64,000 nucleotides of DNA from Thiocapsa sp. (GCF_018399035.1 NZ_CP073760.1:1302001-1366000), one strand, 5' to 3'. Shown: positions 41,443-51,894, counted from the stretch's first letter. The notes: generated from the letters alone by a model not told the origin. Numbers and translations are program-made.

Positions 41443-43179
41443 TCAATGGGTCAGCTCCTGGATCAACGTCCGTCCGCCATCACGTTTGAACAACGCCCTG
41501 ATCTGACCCGTTTGGCTGCGCGCATGCCCTTTCGCATCGCGATATCCGACATCGAATCGCACCCGGATGCGACACAGATCCTTCCCGACCGACTGAGTGG
41601 AGGCCCCCGCGAAGCTGATGCTGCGTCCGCTGGTGCTCGAGAACCAATCGGCGTAGAGCCGCCGGATCGAGGCTCGCCCGACGGCATCCCGCTCCCGCGC
41701 ATTAGGGGTGAAGAGATTGGCCAACCGATCCGCAGAACCGGCCTGATAAGCCTGCTGAAACCGCCCGAGGACTCCGGATACCCCGGCACACGCATCCATG
41801 CCGACTGACCCCGGGGCTTGAAGCGTCTTCGGCGGCGCTGTCGCCTTGGCGATCGGCGGGACTGCCGGCAACGCCGGGGCAGTCGCTCGAAGCGCAGGCG
41901 TCTCGACAACCGGCCGGGCCCGCGGTGGTGCGGACGCCGGCACGGGCGCAGGCTTTCGCTCCGGCGCTGGCTCGGACGAAGGCTCGGATGCGAGAACGCC
42001 TTCGAGAGGAGAGATCGATGCGAGGGCCGGCACCTCGGGCGGAGGCTCTGGCTCTGGCGCAGGCTCTGGCGCAGGCTCTGGCGCAGGCTGGGACGCGAAA
42101 AGAACCTCGAGAGGCGAGACCGACGCGGGGGCCACCACCTCGGGCGCCGTCTCCGCGAAGGGATCAGGCGACTTCAGCGGGACCAGAGACGACCCCATCG
42201 GCACCGGCGGCGGCTCGACGGCCTGCGCAACGGTCGCACCAATCGGCTGCGCGAAGGGATCAGACGACTTCAGCGGAACCAGCGACGACCCCATCGGCAC
42301 CGGCGGCGGCTCGACGGCCTGCGCAACGGTCGCGGCGATCGGCTGCGCGAAGGGATCAGACGACTTCAACGGAACCAGCGACGACCCCATCGGCACCGGC
42401 GGCGGCTCGACGGCCGGCACAACCGTCGCGACGATCGGCTGTGCGACGACCGCAGACCGAGCCCCCTGCGCCTCGCCGGCCGAATCCTCCTCCAGCAGCA
42501 AGATCGCCAGCAGGGCAGCACAACCGAGAAGCATCGCCTGGATCAAGCGCCGCTGTATGAGCGATGCATCGCGCCGCACCGGCGCGCCCGACAGCGACCG
42601 CACATGCCAACCACGAGGCGGGCGCCGCCCCGAATCCTCCGCGGGAGCCGTCCAAGCCGGCGGAACGAGCGACACCCTGACCGACGGGCGAGACGAACGA
42701 GCACGCGCCGCGCCGCCCGTCCAGTCCGCGTCGCCACCCGCGTGTCGCTGCATCAACTGCCGATAGGCCCGGTTGATGCGCTCGGTGCGCCGATTCAGAT
42801 CGGCCGAGCGCGCGGGGTGGCGGTCCGGATGATAGATCGCGATCAAACGCCGATAGCGTTGCTTGATCACCCCGGGGTCCGTCTCGCCCTTGAGCCCCAG
42901 GGTCTCCTCCGGCGCCTCCACAGGCATGCCGAGCAACAGCTCGTCGAAGAGACTGTAGGCCCGCTCCACCGCCTGCTCACGCGTCAGGCCGGCCGCCCGG
43001 ATCGCCTCATCGAGCGGGCGCGAGGACGGCCTCTCGGGCTGGATCAACCAAGCCAGCACGGCGTCCAGATGCGCCATCACGGGCTCCGCGCAACCGTCTT
43101 CGCAAAGACACGCGGCGATCGCCCGGACGGCATCCTCGTTCAGCGGCACTGATGTCGAGACGGAATCGGTTTTGGACAC
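41443..43179 (-). CDS. Membrane J-domain protein with repeats and SnoaL-like tail
   Basis: In this 578-residue protein a J domain lies at about residues 97-145 (TDPGVIKQRYRRLIAIYHPD with HPD at 117-119). One membrane helix follows at about 212-229 (LIQAMLLGCAALLAILLLEE). A Pro/Ala-rich linker includes a ~32-residue unit (VEPPPVPMGSSLVPLKS...) repeated three times plus PEPAPEPAPEPEP runs. The last ~105 residues resemble a SnoaL/NTF2-like domain (LGRFQQAYQAGSADRLANLF). The J domain would stimulate DnaK. The tail may be periplasmic. The gene is flanked by inverted MITE-like repeats. Confidence 0.75.
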   Translation of the reverse strand: MSKTDSVSTSVPLNEDAVRAIAACLCEDGCAEPVMAHLDAVLAWLIQPERPSSRPLDEAIRAAGLTREQAVERAYSLFDELLLGMPVEAPEETLGLKGETDPGVIKQRYRRLIAIYHPDRHPARSADLNRRTERINRAYRQLMQRHAGGDADWTGGAARARSSRPSVRVSLVPPAWTAPAEDSGRRPPRGWHVRSLSGAPVRRDASLIQRRLIQAMLLGCAALLAILLLEEDSAGEAQGARSAVVAQPIVATVVPAVEPPPVPMGSSLVPLKSSDPFAQPIAATVAQAVEPPPVPMGSSLVPLKSSDPFAQPIGATVAQAVEPPPVPMGSSLVPLKSPDPFAETAPEVVAPASVSPLEVLFASQPAPEPAPEPAPEPEPPPEVPALASISPLEGVLASEPSSEPAPERKPAPVPASAPPRARPVVETPALRATAPALPAVPPIAKATAPPKTLQAPGSVGMDACAGVSGVLGRFQQAYQAGSADRLANLFTPNARERDAVGRASIRRLYADWFSSTSGRSISFAGASTQSVGKDLCRIRVRFDVGYRDAKGHARSQTGQIRALFKRDGGRTLIQELTH

Positions 43180-43236
43180 AATCCATTCCAGCGACCCGAT
43201 AACGGTGACTCCGGTATCGGTGGTCGAAGCCCCCTC

Positions 43237-43365
43237 TTAAACCGCGCCCGGTGCGGTATGCGTAATTTTTTGGATGGCTTGGCCGCGCCGGCTCCGACGA
43301 CTGTCGGAGCCGGCGCGGTTTAAAGTATTAAAAATCTTAAATTCTAAACCGCGTCTCACTGGGAT
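43237..43365. repeat. Paired MITE-like elements right of the J-domain gene (inverted)
   Basis: 43237-43323 is the reverse complement-type copy of 41207-41294 (GGTGCGGTATGCGT..., GGCTCCGACGACTGTCGGAG). It is followed by an AT-rich spacer and the start of the second element (TAAACCGCGTCTC at 43345), mirroring the left side. Confidence 0.8.
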
Positions 43366-43594
43366 CAAGGATATCTCCGAAGCGGCGTTGTTCATAGTCC
43401 CGTCCAAGTCCGAGTCCAGGGCTTGGTGATGGGCATGCGGGGATTTGGCAGGACCCACGAAATTTCATACCCTTGGAAGTGCAAACTCACCGAGGGTTCG
43501 AAAAGATGTTCGAAGATCCTGCCGAGAGTGACTTTAGACCAAGCGCGGGCGCTGCGCTACCCGGACGTTCGAGACCGGGCCGGAGCATCGGCTC

Positions 43595-45080
43595 ATGACG
43601 CGACGCACACGCTTGGAGCAAGCCGAGCACATCGCGGCGGCCGAAGCACGGCTGGCGGCGGGGGGAGACGCAACGCGCCGTGGCCACCGAGATGGGTATT
43701 GCGCGCAGCACCTTGCGCGACTGGTGCGGGGAGGTTCCGCGCGGGGATCCGCCGACGGGCTTGACGGCCTTACCCCTGACGGGATCGGATGGTGCTGGCG
43801 GCGCATTTCAGCATCACCTTGCGGGCGGCGGGCGGCACCCGGCTGGTGAGTGAGTTCCTGGAGCTGAGCGGACTGTCGGCCTTCGTCGGGGTCAGCGACG
43901 GCGCGCAGCATGCGCTGAATGTCGCCTTGGAAACGGCCGTGGTCGCGGTGGCCGCGCAGCAGCGCACGGCGCTTGCCGAGGGCATGCCGGCGCGTGCGGT
44001 GACGGTGTGCGAGGACGAAACCTTTCATCCGGGGATCTGCTTGGTCACCATCGAGCCGGTGTCGAACTTCGTTGTCCTGGAGCAATACGCCGCGGATCGC
44101 ACCGCGGCGACCTGGACCGCCGCGCTTCAGGACGCCTGCACGGGGCTCGCCGTGGAGGTGATCCAGAGCACCGCCGACGAGGCCAAGGCGCTGCGTCGCC
44201 ATGCCGAGACGGACCTCCGTGCGCAGCATTCCCCGGACCTCTTTCACGGCCAACACGAGGTCTCCAAAGCCACGTCCTTGGCGCTGGCGCGCGATCTGCG
44301 CCGGGCTGAAGCCGGCGTGGCGGCCGCGCAGAAGCCCCGGGAGGCCGAGCGCGCGGCGCAGCAGGCGTTCGAGGCGCGCGTGCCGCGCCCGCTCGGGCGT
44401 CCACCGGCCTTCGAGACCCGCATTGGCGCCGCCCTGAGCGCGCTGGTCGCCGTCGAAGCCGAACGCGACCGCGCACGGGAGCGGCAGAGCGAGGCGCGCG
44501 CATTGATCCGCGAGCTCGGCGTGCTGTATCACCCGTATGATCCGGTGGATGGACAGACGCAGCCGGTGGAGCGCGTGGCGGCGCGCTTCACCGACGTCTG
44601 GACGCGCCTGAAGAGATTGGCCGAGGCCGCCGAGCTGCCCGAGCGCGCTCGCGAACGCATCATGAAGGCCGAGCGCCTGACCGTGCAGTGGCTCGCCACG
44701 CTCGCGTTCTTCTTCGCCACCGTGACCGCCAGGGTCGAGGCCCTCGCACTATCCCCGGAGCTGGAAGCGGCGGTCCTCGAGCAGCTCATCCCCGGCATCT
44801 ACCTCGAGCGCGTCGCCGCCCGCAGCACCGCGGCCGAGACCCGACACCGCGTGCAGGCGGCGAGTACCGCGTTGCTCGACGTCCTGCGGCGCGCCGATCA
44901 TCCGCTGCAGCGTCTCGCGCCCGCCGTCCCGACGGCACGACCGCCGCCGAGCGCTTCTTCGGGCGGACACATCCCGCACTGTTCGAGGAGCTTCTCCTGC
45001 GTGTGCCCTTGCCGCCGCGACCGCGACGCCGACGGCCACGCCCGCCGAAACTACCCTATCTGATGCCGGTCGCGGCCTGA
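43595..45080 (+). pseudogene. DUF6399-type transposase, multiply frameshifted
   Basis: The N-terminal helix-turn-helix is split over two frames (MTRRTRLEQAEHIAAAEARL, then ETQRAVATEMGIARSTLRDW). The main body is 43789-44950 (VTVCEDETFHPGICLVTIEP and later FHGQHEVSKATSLALARDLR). The end switches frame again (TAAERFFGRTHPALFEELL). I recognise it as the DUF6399 transposase group. With at least three frameshifts it is inactive. A CGCGGTTTAG end of the MITE family lies 80 bp downstream. Confidence 0.72.
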
Positions 45081-45201
45081 GGGCGGTGGCCGGGATAATG
45101 AACAAGGCCCTCCGAAGCTAAACGAACAATGACAACGACGCATGTCGCTCTGGACGCGGTTTAGTGGTCGAGTTGTCGATGATGTGATTGAATCGCGACC
45201 C

Positions 45202-46803
45202 ATGAGCATCGTCAACGCGCAAGCGACACCACCAGCAGAGGCGTCCCTGAAAGCGCTGCATTCGCGCGTCACGCGCATACTCTTCGCACCGACGTGCGAT
45301 GACCAGGGTGTATCCGCCGAGACCCTGAGCGATCTCGCCCGGCAGATCTCGGCCTGGATCGCAGACGCCCGGCAGGTCTTGACCGCGCCCCAGCCGACGC
45401 CGCCCGCGGGCGATACCGATACGGAAGCCGGCCGGAACGCACAGGCGGGGTCGGCCGGTCAGCGGGATGAATCCTCAGCGCCCGCCTTGGCGGAAGACCT
45501 GACCCGCTGTGCCGAGCAATTGACCGATGCCGTCGATCGACTGATTCAAGACCCGAGCGCCCCGGATGCAGCCGGCGCGCTCGAACATGCCTTGGCGCAG
45601 GCGCGGATGCGACTGTCCGACACACGGGCGGCACCGGCGTCACCGGGTTCGTGGACACGCGGGCGGAGTCTCCGGCTGGATGATGTCCGGCCGACGCGCC
45701 CGAACACCCCTTGGGTCGCGGTCCCGCGTGTCGCGGACGATCGAACCGGCGGTCACACACCCGACGACACCCGAGGTCAGTTGCCCGCGACGGCAGCACA
45801 GGCGACCCCCGCCGGCCACAAACCCCGCGTCGAGGTCCACCGTCTGGATGCGAGCGAACGCGCCTGGTGGGAAAGCCAATTCTCACGCCTGCAACGGCGC
45901 GCCGATGCCGCCTGGATGCTCGGGTTGGCAATCCTGGCCGGGCTCGCCGGCCTGGCCTTCTGGGACTCGACCAGGGATCAACCCCGTCTCGGCGGGGCCG
46001 AACCGCTCGGCATGGTCCCTTCCACCGACATGGCACCGCCGGCGCCGAACCTTGCCGATCCAGCTCGGACGACGAGCACGGCGGCTCGACTCGAGCGACG
46101 CATGGCCGAGATGGAGGTTGAGATCGTGCGGCTGCGCGCCGAGTTGGAGGTCGCACTCGGAGCAAGCGTGGACAGGGCCGCAACGGCGACTGCAGAGAAC
46201 ACGCAGGGGATGGAGGACGCGGGCGCCGGACAGAGCAGCGGCGCCGTCTCGCCGACCGAGGCCGACCGCACCGCCGGGAGCTTACAGACCCGTGCCGACG
46301 GTCCTGCCACGGTGGATCGGGGGGAGGAGGATGCAACGCCTCCGAATCAGCTCGAATCCGCAGCCACCCGCGTCGGGCCGACAGAGGGCGCGACCACGGA
46401 GGTCGTAACCCCAGTCAGCACGATGATCACGCCGCGCCCGCTCGATCCTTCGCTCGACGCCGACGTCCTTGCGGATGCCTCGCTCGCCCGGCGACACGCG
46501 GACGCGACCGCGAGCCATTCGCTCCAGCCGGTCGTCCTGGAAGAGCCGGCTTACGCCGTCCAACTGGCGTCGTTGCGGGATCCCGCAGCACTCAGGCGCT
46601 TTCTCGACACATCGCCTCTGGCACCGTCACGACTTTTCATAGAGTCGACGGAGACCTTCGACGTCGTCCTGCTCGGCTTCTTCAGAGAAGCCGCAGCCGC
46701 CGGACAAGCGCTCGAAGCCCTACCCGATTCATTCCGCCAAGCCCGCCCCAGGGTGCGCCGCCTCGACGCCAATCAGGTCTTCTATCGCGGGATCACGGAG
46801 TAA
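45202..46803 (+). CDS. SPOR-domain membrane protein
   Basis: In this 533-residue protein the N-terminal cytoplasmic region is followed by one membrane helix (AAWMLGLAILAGLAGLAFWD, about residues 228-247), a long Ala/Thr-rich periplasmic linker with a short coiled coil (RLERRMAEMEVEIVRLRAEL) and a C-terminal SPOR domain (AYAVQLASLRDPAALRRFLD ... FDVVLLGFF). SPOR domains bind denuded peptidoglycan. I took the ATG at 45202 (MSIVNAQATPPAE) because the longer frame from 45142 starts inside a repeat. Confidence 0.8.
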   Translation: MSIVNAQATPPAEASLKALHSRVTRILFAPTCDDQGVSAETLSDLARQISAWIADARQVLTAPQPTPPAGDTDTEAGRNAQAGSAGQRDESSAPALAEDLTRCAEQLTDAVDRLIQDPSAPDAAGALEHALAQARMRLSDTRAAPASPGSWTRGRSLRLDDVRPTRPNTPWVAVPRVADDRTGGHTPDDTRGQLPATAAQATPAGHKPRVEVHRLDASERAWWESQFSRLQRRADAAWMLGLAILAGLAGLAFWDSTRDQPRLGGAEPLGMVPSTDMAPPAPNLADPARTTSTAARLERRMAEMEVEIVRLRAELEVALGASVDRAATATAENTQGMEDAGAGQSSGAVSPTEADRTAGSLQTRADGPATVDRGEEDATPPNQLESAATRVGPTEGATTEVVTPVSTMITPRPLDPSLDADVLADASLARRHADATASHSLQPVVLEEPAYAVQLASLRDPAALRRFLDTSPLAPSRLFIESTETFDVVLLGFFREAAAAGQALEALPDSFRQARPRVRRLDANQVFYRGITE

Positions 46804-46815
46804 CGCAGCGCCACA

Positions 46816-47436
46816 TCATTGAATGGGACTGATCGGCGTCGGATCGCCACCACCACCACCACCGCCGCCCGCGGACTCAACGGCGGCCACAGTACCGGCA
46901 ACAACCGCCGCAGCGACTATTACCAGCCCGGTCGTTGTCAACCCGGCCGCCGCTGCCGCGGTGCCGCCGCCGACGCCGAAGGCGGTCGCACCACCCGACG
47001 TCGCTCCGGACCCCGGAGCTGCAACTGCATCGGCATCGACACCGACCTGCGCCAACCTGAAACGCACCGCCTCGGTTGCCGCACCCGCCGTTTCGACAGG
47101 GGCCACCTCGGCGATCTCCGGCCGAAGTTGACCGCCGCGCCCGGTCGCGCAGGGACTGCTTTCGGTGATGTCCAACACCTCGTCGTCGAGCAGGAAGTAC
47201 TCGCAGGTATCGCCGTACCAAATCGCCGCGCGGCCCCCTTCGAGCATCATGAGCCGATCACCGAGCTGAATCGTCCGACCCTCGCTGCCCGTCACATAAC
47301 GGCCACCCTGCGACACCATCGCCGTTCCGTCGATCGAGACGATGCGCCCCGCCGGCTCCGTCGCCACCACAACCCCGGCAGACAGGATCAAGACAGCCGC
47401 CGCAGTCGCTTGCTTCATGAAACGCTCATGTGCCAT
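46816..47436 (-). CDS. FecR-like periplasmic protein with Gly-rich tail
   Basis: This 206-residue protein has a signal peptide (MKQATAAAVLILSAGVVVAT after a short lead). A FecR-type beta domain follows at about 30-90: GRIVSIDGTAMVSQGGRYVT, then LQ-type GDRLMMLEGGRAAIWY. A hydrophobic Gly/Ala stretch follows, then GGGGGGGG near the end. AGGGAG lies 7 nt upstream of the ATG at 47436. It converges on the SPOR gene with 12 bp between stops. Function unknown. Confidence 0.72.
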   Translation of the reverse strand: MAHERFMKQATAAAVLILSAGVVVATEPAGRIVSIDGTAMVSQGGRYVTGSEGRTIQLGDRLMMLEGGRAAIWYGDTCEYFLLDDEVLDITESSPCATGRGGQLRPEIAEVAPVETAGAATEAVRFRLAQVGVDADAVAAPGSGATSGGATAFGVGGGTAAAAAGLTTTGLVIVAAAVVAGTVAAVESAGGGGGGGGDPTPISPIQ

Positions 47437-47477
47437 ATCAATCTCCCTAAGGAAGGATTCAAAAACAACCCAAACAC

Positions 47478-47591
47478 GTAGGATGGGTAGAGCGAAGCGA
47501 AACCCATCCAGCCCACGCCAAACGCATCAAACCGACACCCGGCAACGCCGCGGTTTGGAGGATGGGTTTCGCTTGGCTCTACCCATCCTAC
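47478..47591. repeat. Inverted pair of GTAG-GGATGGGT palindromes
   Basis: GTAGGATGGGTAGAGCGAAG...ACCCATCC and the mirror copy ending ACCCATCCTAC, just upstream of the FecR-like gene. Confidence 0.85.
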
Positions 47592-47785
47592 GTGTTCATC
47601 AAGGCGTTCACCTTGTTTCTGAACCGTCACGAAGCGCCCGACATCGTTCCGCTCGCAAGATTCTCGGGAAACCACCTTACACCCTATGTAACTATAGAGT
47701 CGACACTCGATGACCCCGAGTATAGGCGTCCCGAGCGATCCAGACACCCCTGCGCTCCGATCCGTTTCCGAAAAAGGAGGTCGTG

Positions 47786-48116
47786 GCGACTAAAGTCGCC
47801 CCTACATGCCGCTCGTTCCTCTCCCGGAAACCACCCAAGGTGGTAGCGGCGACTTTAGTCGCCCCGACACGCCGCTCGTTCCTCTCCCGGAAACCACCCA
47901 AGGTGGTAGCGGCGACTTTAGTCGCCCCGACACGCCGCTCGCTCCTCTCCCGGAAACCACCCAAGGTGGTCGGGGCGACTTTAGTCGCCCCGACACGCCG
48001 CTCGTTCCTCTCCCGGAAACCACCCAAGGTGGTAGCGGCGACTTTAGTCGCCCCGACACGCCGCTCGCTCCTCTCCCGGAAACCACCCAAGGTGGTCGGG
48101 GCGACTGAAGTCGCCC
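47786..48116. repeat. 63-bp REP array, left half (5 units)
   Basis: Units of CTCTCCCGGAAACCACCCAA + GGTGGTAGCGGCGACTTTAG + TCGCCCCGACACGCCGCTCG with period 63 bp. They alternate GTAGC and GTCGG before the hairpin. Confidence 0.9.
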
Positions 48117-48390
48117 CTTGTATGTTCTGTTCTGAAGGGATTGACAAGGAAAGCGATAAACGGACTTTATGAAGAGTGCCCGGAAGCCGTTCGCCCCTGA
48201 AGCCTGGATGTCGTGTTCCGCTGTTCAGAGCTTGCATGTAGATGGGCTCCTCGCCCTCTTCGCCCATACCGAAGAGTATCCGAGGCCGTGGACATGTCCG
48301 GGAGCCTGCATACACAAGGTCGGTAGGCGAGGGTACAGGGTCGGGGAACCGGGAATCATAATATCGCGTTGCATCCTGAAGAGACAGACG
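48117..48390. other. 5' non-coding end of the IS110 element
   Basis: About 270 bp between the REP array and the transposase ATG. In IS110 elements this type of region encodes the bridge RNA that selects target and donor. Several stem-forming segments are visible (e.g. GGGCTCCTCGCCC near 48244), but I cannot define a structure or the element ends. Confidence 0.4.
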
Positions 48391-49383
48391 ATGAATACAG
48401 CCGGAATCGATGTGGCCCACAAGACCCTGGCGCTGGCCGTCAGCACCGAGGAGAAGCTCGGCAAGGTCCGCGAGTTTGCCAACACACCAAGCGGTCATGC
48501 CGCGCTGATTAAGCGCCTTGCAAGGTGCGCGGGTGGAGCGGGTGTGCCTGGAGGCGACCGGCAGCTATCACCTGACCTGGCGCTGGCCATCGATGCGGCC
48601 GGGTTGGCGCTCATGGTGCTCAACCCCAAGGCCGCCAAGCGCTTTGCCGAGGCATTGCAGACGCGCAACAAGAGCGATGCGGTCGATGCCGGGGTGCTGG
48701 CGCAGTTTGCCCGGCGCATGCCGTTCGAGCCATGGCGGCGCCCGGCGACCGAGGCACTGGAGCTGCGCGCCTGCGCCCGGCGCCTGGAGGCGTTGGTGGT
48801 CGATCGCACGCGGGCGAAGAATCAACTCCACGCGCTGCTGCAAAGCACGACCACGCCGGCCGTGGTGCTGGATGACGTGCGCCTGAGCATCCACCAGTAC
48901 ACCGCCCGGATTGATGCCCTGCGTGACTGGGCCGATGCGCGCATCAGCGCCGACGAGGAGCTTGCGCAGGTCTACCGGCTGCTCACCGGCATCCCCGGCA
49001 TCGCCGCCGCCAGCGCCATCCAGCTCATGGGTGAGCTGCTGGTGCTGCCCGAGGACATGCGTGCCAAGCAATGGGTCGCCCTGGCCGGACTGGATCCGCG
49101 CCAGAGCACCTCGGGCACCAGCGTGAACAAACCCCCGCGCCTGAGTAAGGCCGGCAACGCCCACCTGCGCAAGGCGCTGTTCATGCCCGCGCTGAGCGCC
49201 GCGCGCCATGAACCGCACGTCAACAGCTACTACACGCATCTCATCGAAGCGCGCGGCCTGAAGAAGATTCAGGCCATCTGCGCGGTCATGCGCAAATTGC
49301 TGCATGCCATCTATGCCATGCTCAAGCACCGCCAAGCGTTCGACGGCAGCCGCTTCTGCTTGCTTCGCGAGGCCGCGGCATGA
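48391..49383 (+). pseudogene. IS110-family transposase with two compensating frameshifts
   Basis: The 330-residue frame starts MNTAGIDVAHKTLALAVSTE (first catalytic Asp). The RuvC-like site also needs Glu, then Asp-x-x-Asp; NKSDAVDAGVLAQ is present. Between about 48515 and 48583 the frame is wrong: the expected QGARVERVCLEATGSYHL lies in the +1 frame (one extra base in CGCCTTGCAA, one missing in CACCTGACCTGG). The conserved Glu of CLEATG is therefore lost, replaced by RCAGGAGVPGG. The C-terminal transposase-20 domain with the Ser (GTSVNKPPRLSKAGNAHLRK) is intact. It is probably inactive unless these are sequencing errors. Confidence 0.8.
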
Positions 49384-49843
49384 GCACCTCGGCGATGTCC
49401 GCCACGGCACCCTCCTCGGTTGGCCCGACAGCACGCGCGTGGCCGTCCAAGAGCCGCCGACAAGACGAGCGCGTTCAACCACCACGGCGCAGGGCATTCA
49501 TTGATCAAAAACCAGCAGCAGTCGCGTCGCAGACGCTCGCAGCCAGCAGCGGCTTCAGTGCGGCGCAGTGTGGGCAACGGGTGAATGAGTGTGGTCAAGG
49601 TGGGGGCAACCCGCCGGGAGCGGGTTGTCCCCGGCTTGTCCACACGCCCGCTTGCGGCATTCACGTGTTGTCCACACGGAGTCCGCCCGCGCCCCACCCG
49701 CAGCCAAGCCCCATCCATCATCGAAGGTGGGTCCGATGGGGTTGGCAGCTGCTCAACGACCATCCCGCCGAAACAACGATGAGGATAGAAAAAAATGATG
49801 GATAGGAGGCAAATCGGACTTGCGTCAGAACAGAGTATCTACA
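49384..49843. other. Region between the IS110 transposase and the right REP array
   Basis: No supported gene. It contains short direct repeats TTGTCCACAC and GGGGGCAACCCGCC-type stems. It probably includes the IS right end and its insertion border. Confidence 0.4.
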
Positions 49844-50508
49844 TGGCACTCGTTCCTCTCCCGGAAACCACCCAAGGTGGTCGGGGCGACTTTAGTCGCC
49901 CCGACACGCCACTCGCTCCTCTGCCGGAAACCACACAAAGAGGTCGGGGCGACTGAAGTCGCCCCTACATGGCACTCGCTCCTCTCCCGGAAACCACCCA
50001 AGGTGGTCGGGGCGACTTTAGTCGCCCCGACACGCCACTCGTTCCTCTCCCGGAAACCACCCAAGGTGGTCGGGGCGACTGAAGTCGCCCCTACATGGCA
50101 CTCGCTCCTCTCCCGGAAACCACCCAAGGTGGTCGGGGCGACTGAAGTCGCCCCTACATGGCACTCGCTCCTCTCCCGGAAACCACCCAGGTGGTCGGGG
50201 CGACTTTAGTCGCCCCGACACGCCGCTCGTTCCTCTCCCGGAAACCACCCAAGGTGGTAGCGGCGACTTTAGTCGCCCCGACACGCCGCTCGCTCCTCTC
50301 CCGGAAACCACCCAAGGTGGTCGGGGCGACTGAAGTCGCCCCTACATGGCACTCGTTCCTCTCCCGGAAACCACCCAAGGTGGTCGGGGCGACTTTAGTC
50401 GCCCCGACACGCCGCTCGCTCCTCTCCCGGAAACCACCCAAGGTGGTCGGGGCGACTGAAGTCGCCCCTACACGGCACTCTTTCCTTTCCCGGAAACCAC
50501 CCAAGCCC
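49844..50508. repeat. 63-bp REP array, right half (about 11 units)
   Basis: The same units as 47786-48116 in the same orientation. The two halves read as one array interrupted by the IS110 segment. Confidence 0.9.
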
Positions 50509-50526
50509 CATGCACCCGACTTCGGA

Positions 50527-51894
50527 TCAATCCGGCGCCCTCTCCTCCCCAGCCTCATCCGACAACATACGCGCTGCCGAACGCGCACGCTCCAAGGGCG
50601 AGATGGCATCGATCCGGACCACGACCAAGTCATCGAACCAAAGCGTCCCGTCGATCGCCTCGTCGAGCCGAAGGATGTCGGCGCTGGCCAAACGCACCTC
50701 TTGATGTCGACAGGTCTCCGGGATCTCCGCCTCGAAGCTGAAGTTTGTCCACTCCTCGCTCCCCAGGATCCGCGTACTCTCGCCAAGGGCCCCGCTTGCA
50801 GGCGAGCGACAGTTGACGATCCAACGCAGACCGGACTCCGAATAGAGCTTGTCGCTGCGATAACGCCCGGACATCCGATACGCCCCCGGGGCCAGATACA
50901 AAGGCTGGTAAAAATGATCGAACCGCGTCCGCGAGAAGCGAAACAGGATCCGCAGCGCCTGCCCCTGAGCCCCCTCGACCGGGGCCCGCGACACGCTCGC
51001 CCGGTCGTGTTTGACCACATGCCAGTCGAAACCGAAGCCGGTAAACGGCAGCTCGAACCCACCGTTGAAGAGGAGCCCCAACTCCTGTCGCTGAGCCGCA
51101 AACAAACTGTTGACCCAAGCCAGATAAGCCGCCTCGAACTCCTCCTCGCGCAGCAATCGTGCGACATAGCTCGCGCGCTCCTCCGCCGACAGCGGCACGA
51201 CCCCCGGAGCCCGCCGCATCTCATAGAGTTGCCGCACCAGTCCAAGCTCCGACTTGCCCTGCGCAGTCTGCACGAAGAACTGCTCCCACCAGGCCGGCGG
51301 CTCACGCGCAACGCCACGAAAGGCGGCGATGCCCTCCGGCGTGCCCAACAAGCGACGAAAGGTCTCGAAGATGCTCCGTGTGCGCGGCGAGCCGGCCTCG
51401 ATCGCACGCGACCAGTGTGTCAGGGCCAAGTCCAACCGCCCACGGCTGGCCCAATAGGCGGCAATGTCCTCCTGCACCCGAGCACTCACCGGCGCCAGCG
51501 CGGACGCAGCCGCGACCAACCCCTCCGCGCGCGCCTGATCGTCCTCGGCCATCGCCAATCCGCCCAGCGCAAGCAACGGCTCGGCCCGGCTCGGATTCAG
51601 CCGATAAGCCTCCGTCAGCAAGGCCCGAGCGGTCTCCGGATCGCGTCCCAACAGCGAGAGACCCAGCCGGTAGAGCGCCTCCGGCTGCTCCCGATGCCAA
51701 TCGAGCACCTGGCGTGCCGCGTCGGCGCCGTTCTCGTCGAGTCCGGCCTCGTAGAGTCGCGCCACCCCGAGCGACCCGACCCGCCAGGCCAGGACCACGC
51801 AGATCAGCGTAAATGCGATACGCCAGACCAGACCCCGAACACGCGACATCGAGCCCCCCGCCTCGGTCACGCCGCTAGCCCGGTGACCGCTCAT
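50527..51894 (-). CDS. TPR membrane protein of the polysaccharide locus
   Basis: This 455-residue protein has an N-terminal membrane helix (RIAFTLICVVLAWRVGSLGV). TPR-type helices follow at about 75-170 (EALYRLGLSLLGRDPETARA, PSRAEPLLALGGLAMAEDDQ). The C-terminal beta-sandwich from about residue 290 (LLFNGGFELPFTGFGFDWHV, LAPGAYRMSGRYR) resembles carbohydrate-binding modules. The ATG at 51894 (AGGA 6 nt upstream) overlaps the kinase gene by 20 nt; MSRVRGL at 51849 is an alternative. It is probably periplasmic and may handle nascent polysaccharide. Confidence 0.75.
   Translation of the reverse strand: MSGHRASGVTEAGGSMSRVRGLVWRIAFTLICVVLAWRVGSLGVARLYEAGLDENGADAARQVLDWHREQPEALYRLGLSLLGRDPETARALLTEAYRLNPSRAEPLLALGGLAMAEDDQARAEGLVAAASALAPVSARVQEDIAAYWASRGRLDLALTHWSRAIEAGSPRTRSIFETFRRLLGTPEGIAAFRGVAREPPAWWEQFFVQTAQGKSELGLVRQLYEMRRAPGVVPLSAEERASYVARLLREEEFEAAYLAWVNSLFAAQRQELGLLFNGGFELPFTGFGFDWHVVKHDRASVSRAPVEGAQGQALRILFRFSRTRFDHFYQPLYLAPGAYRMSGRYRSDKLYSESGLRWIVNCRSPASGALGESTRILGSEEWTNFSFEAEIPETCRHQEVRLASADILRLDEAIDGTLWFDDLVVVRIDAISPLERARSAARMLSDEAGEERAPD

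Noticed and set aside
41818..43152. 444- and 306-codon plus-strand ORFs
   Set aside because: Antisense shadows of the J-domain protein, extremely Arg- or Gly-rich.
50154..51407. 417-codon minus-strand ORF over the REP array and TPR gene
   Set aside because: Alternative frame of the TPR protein joined to repeat translation.
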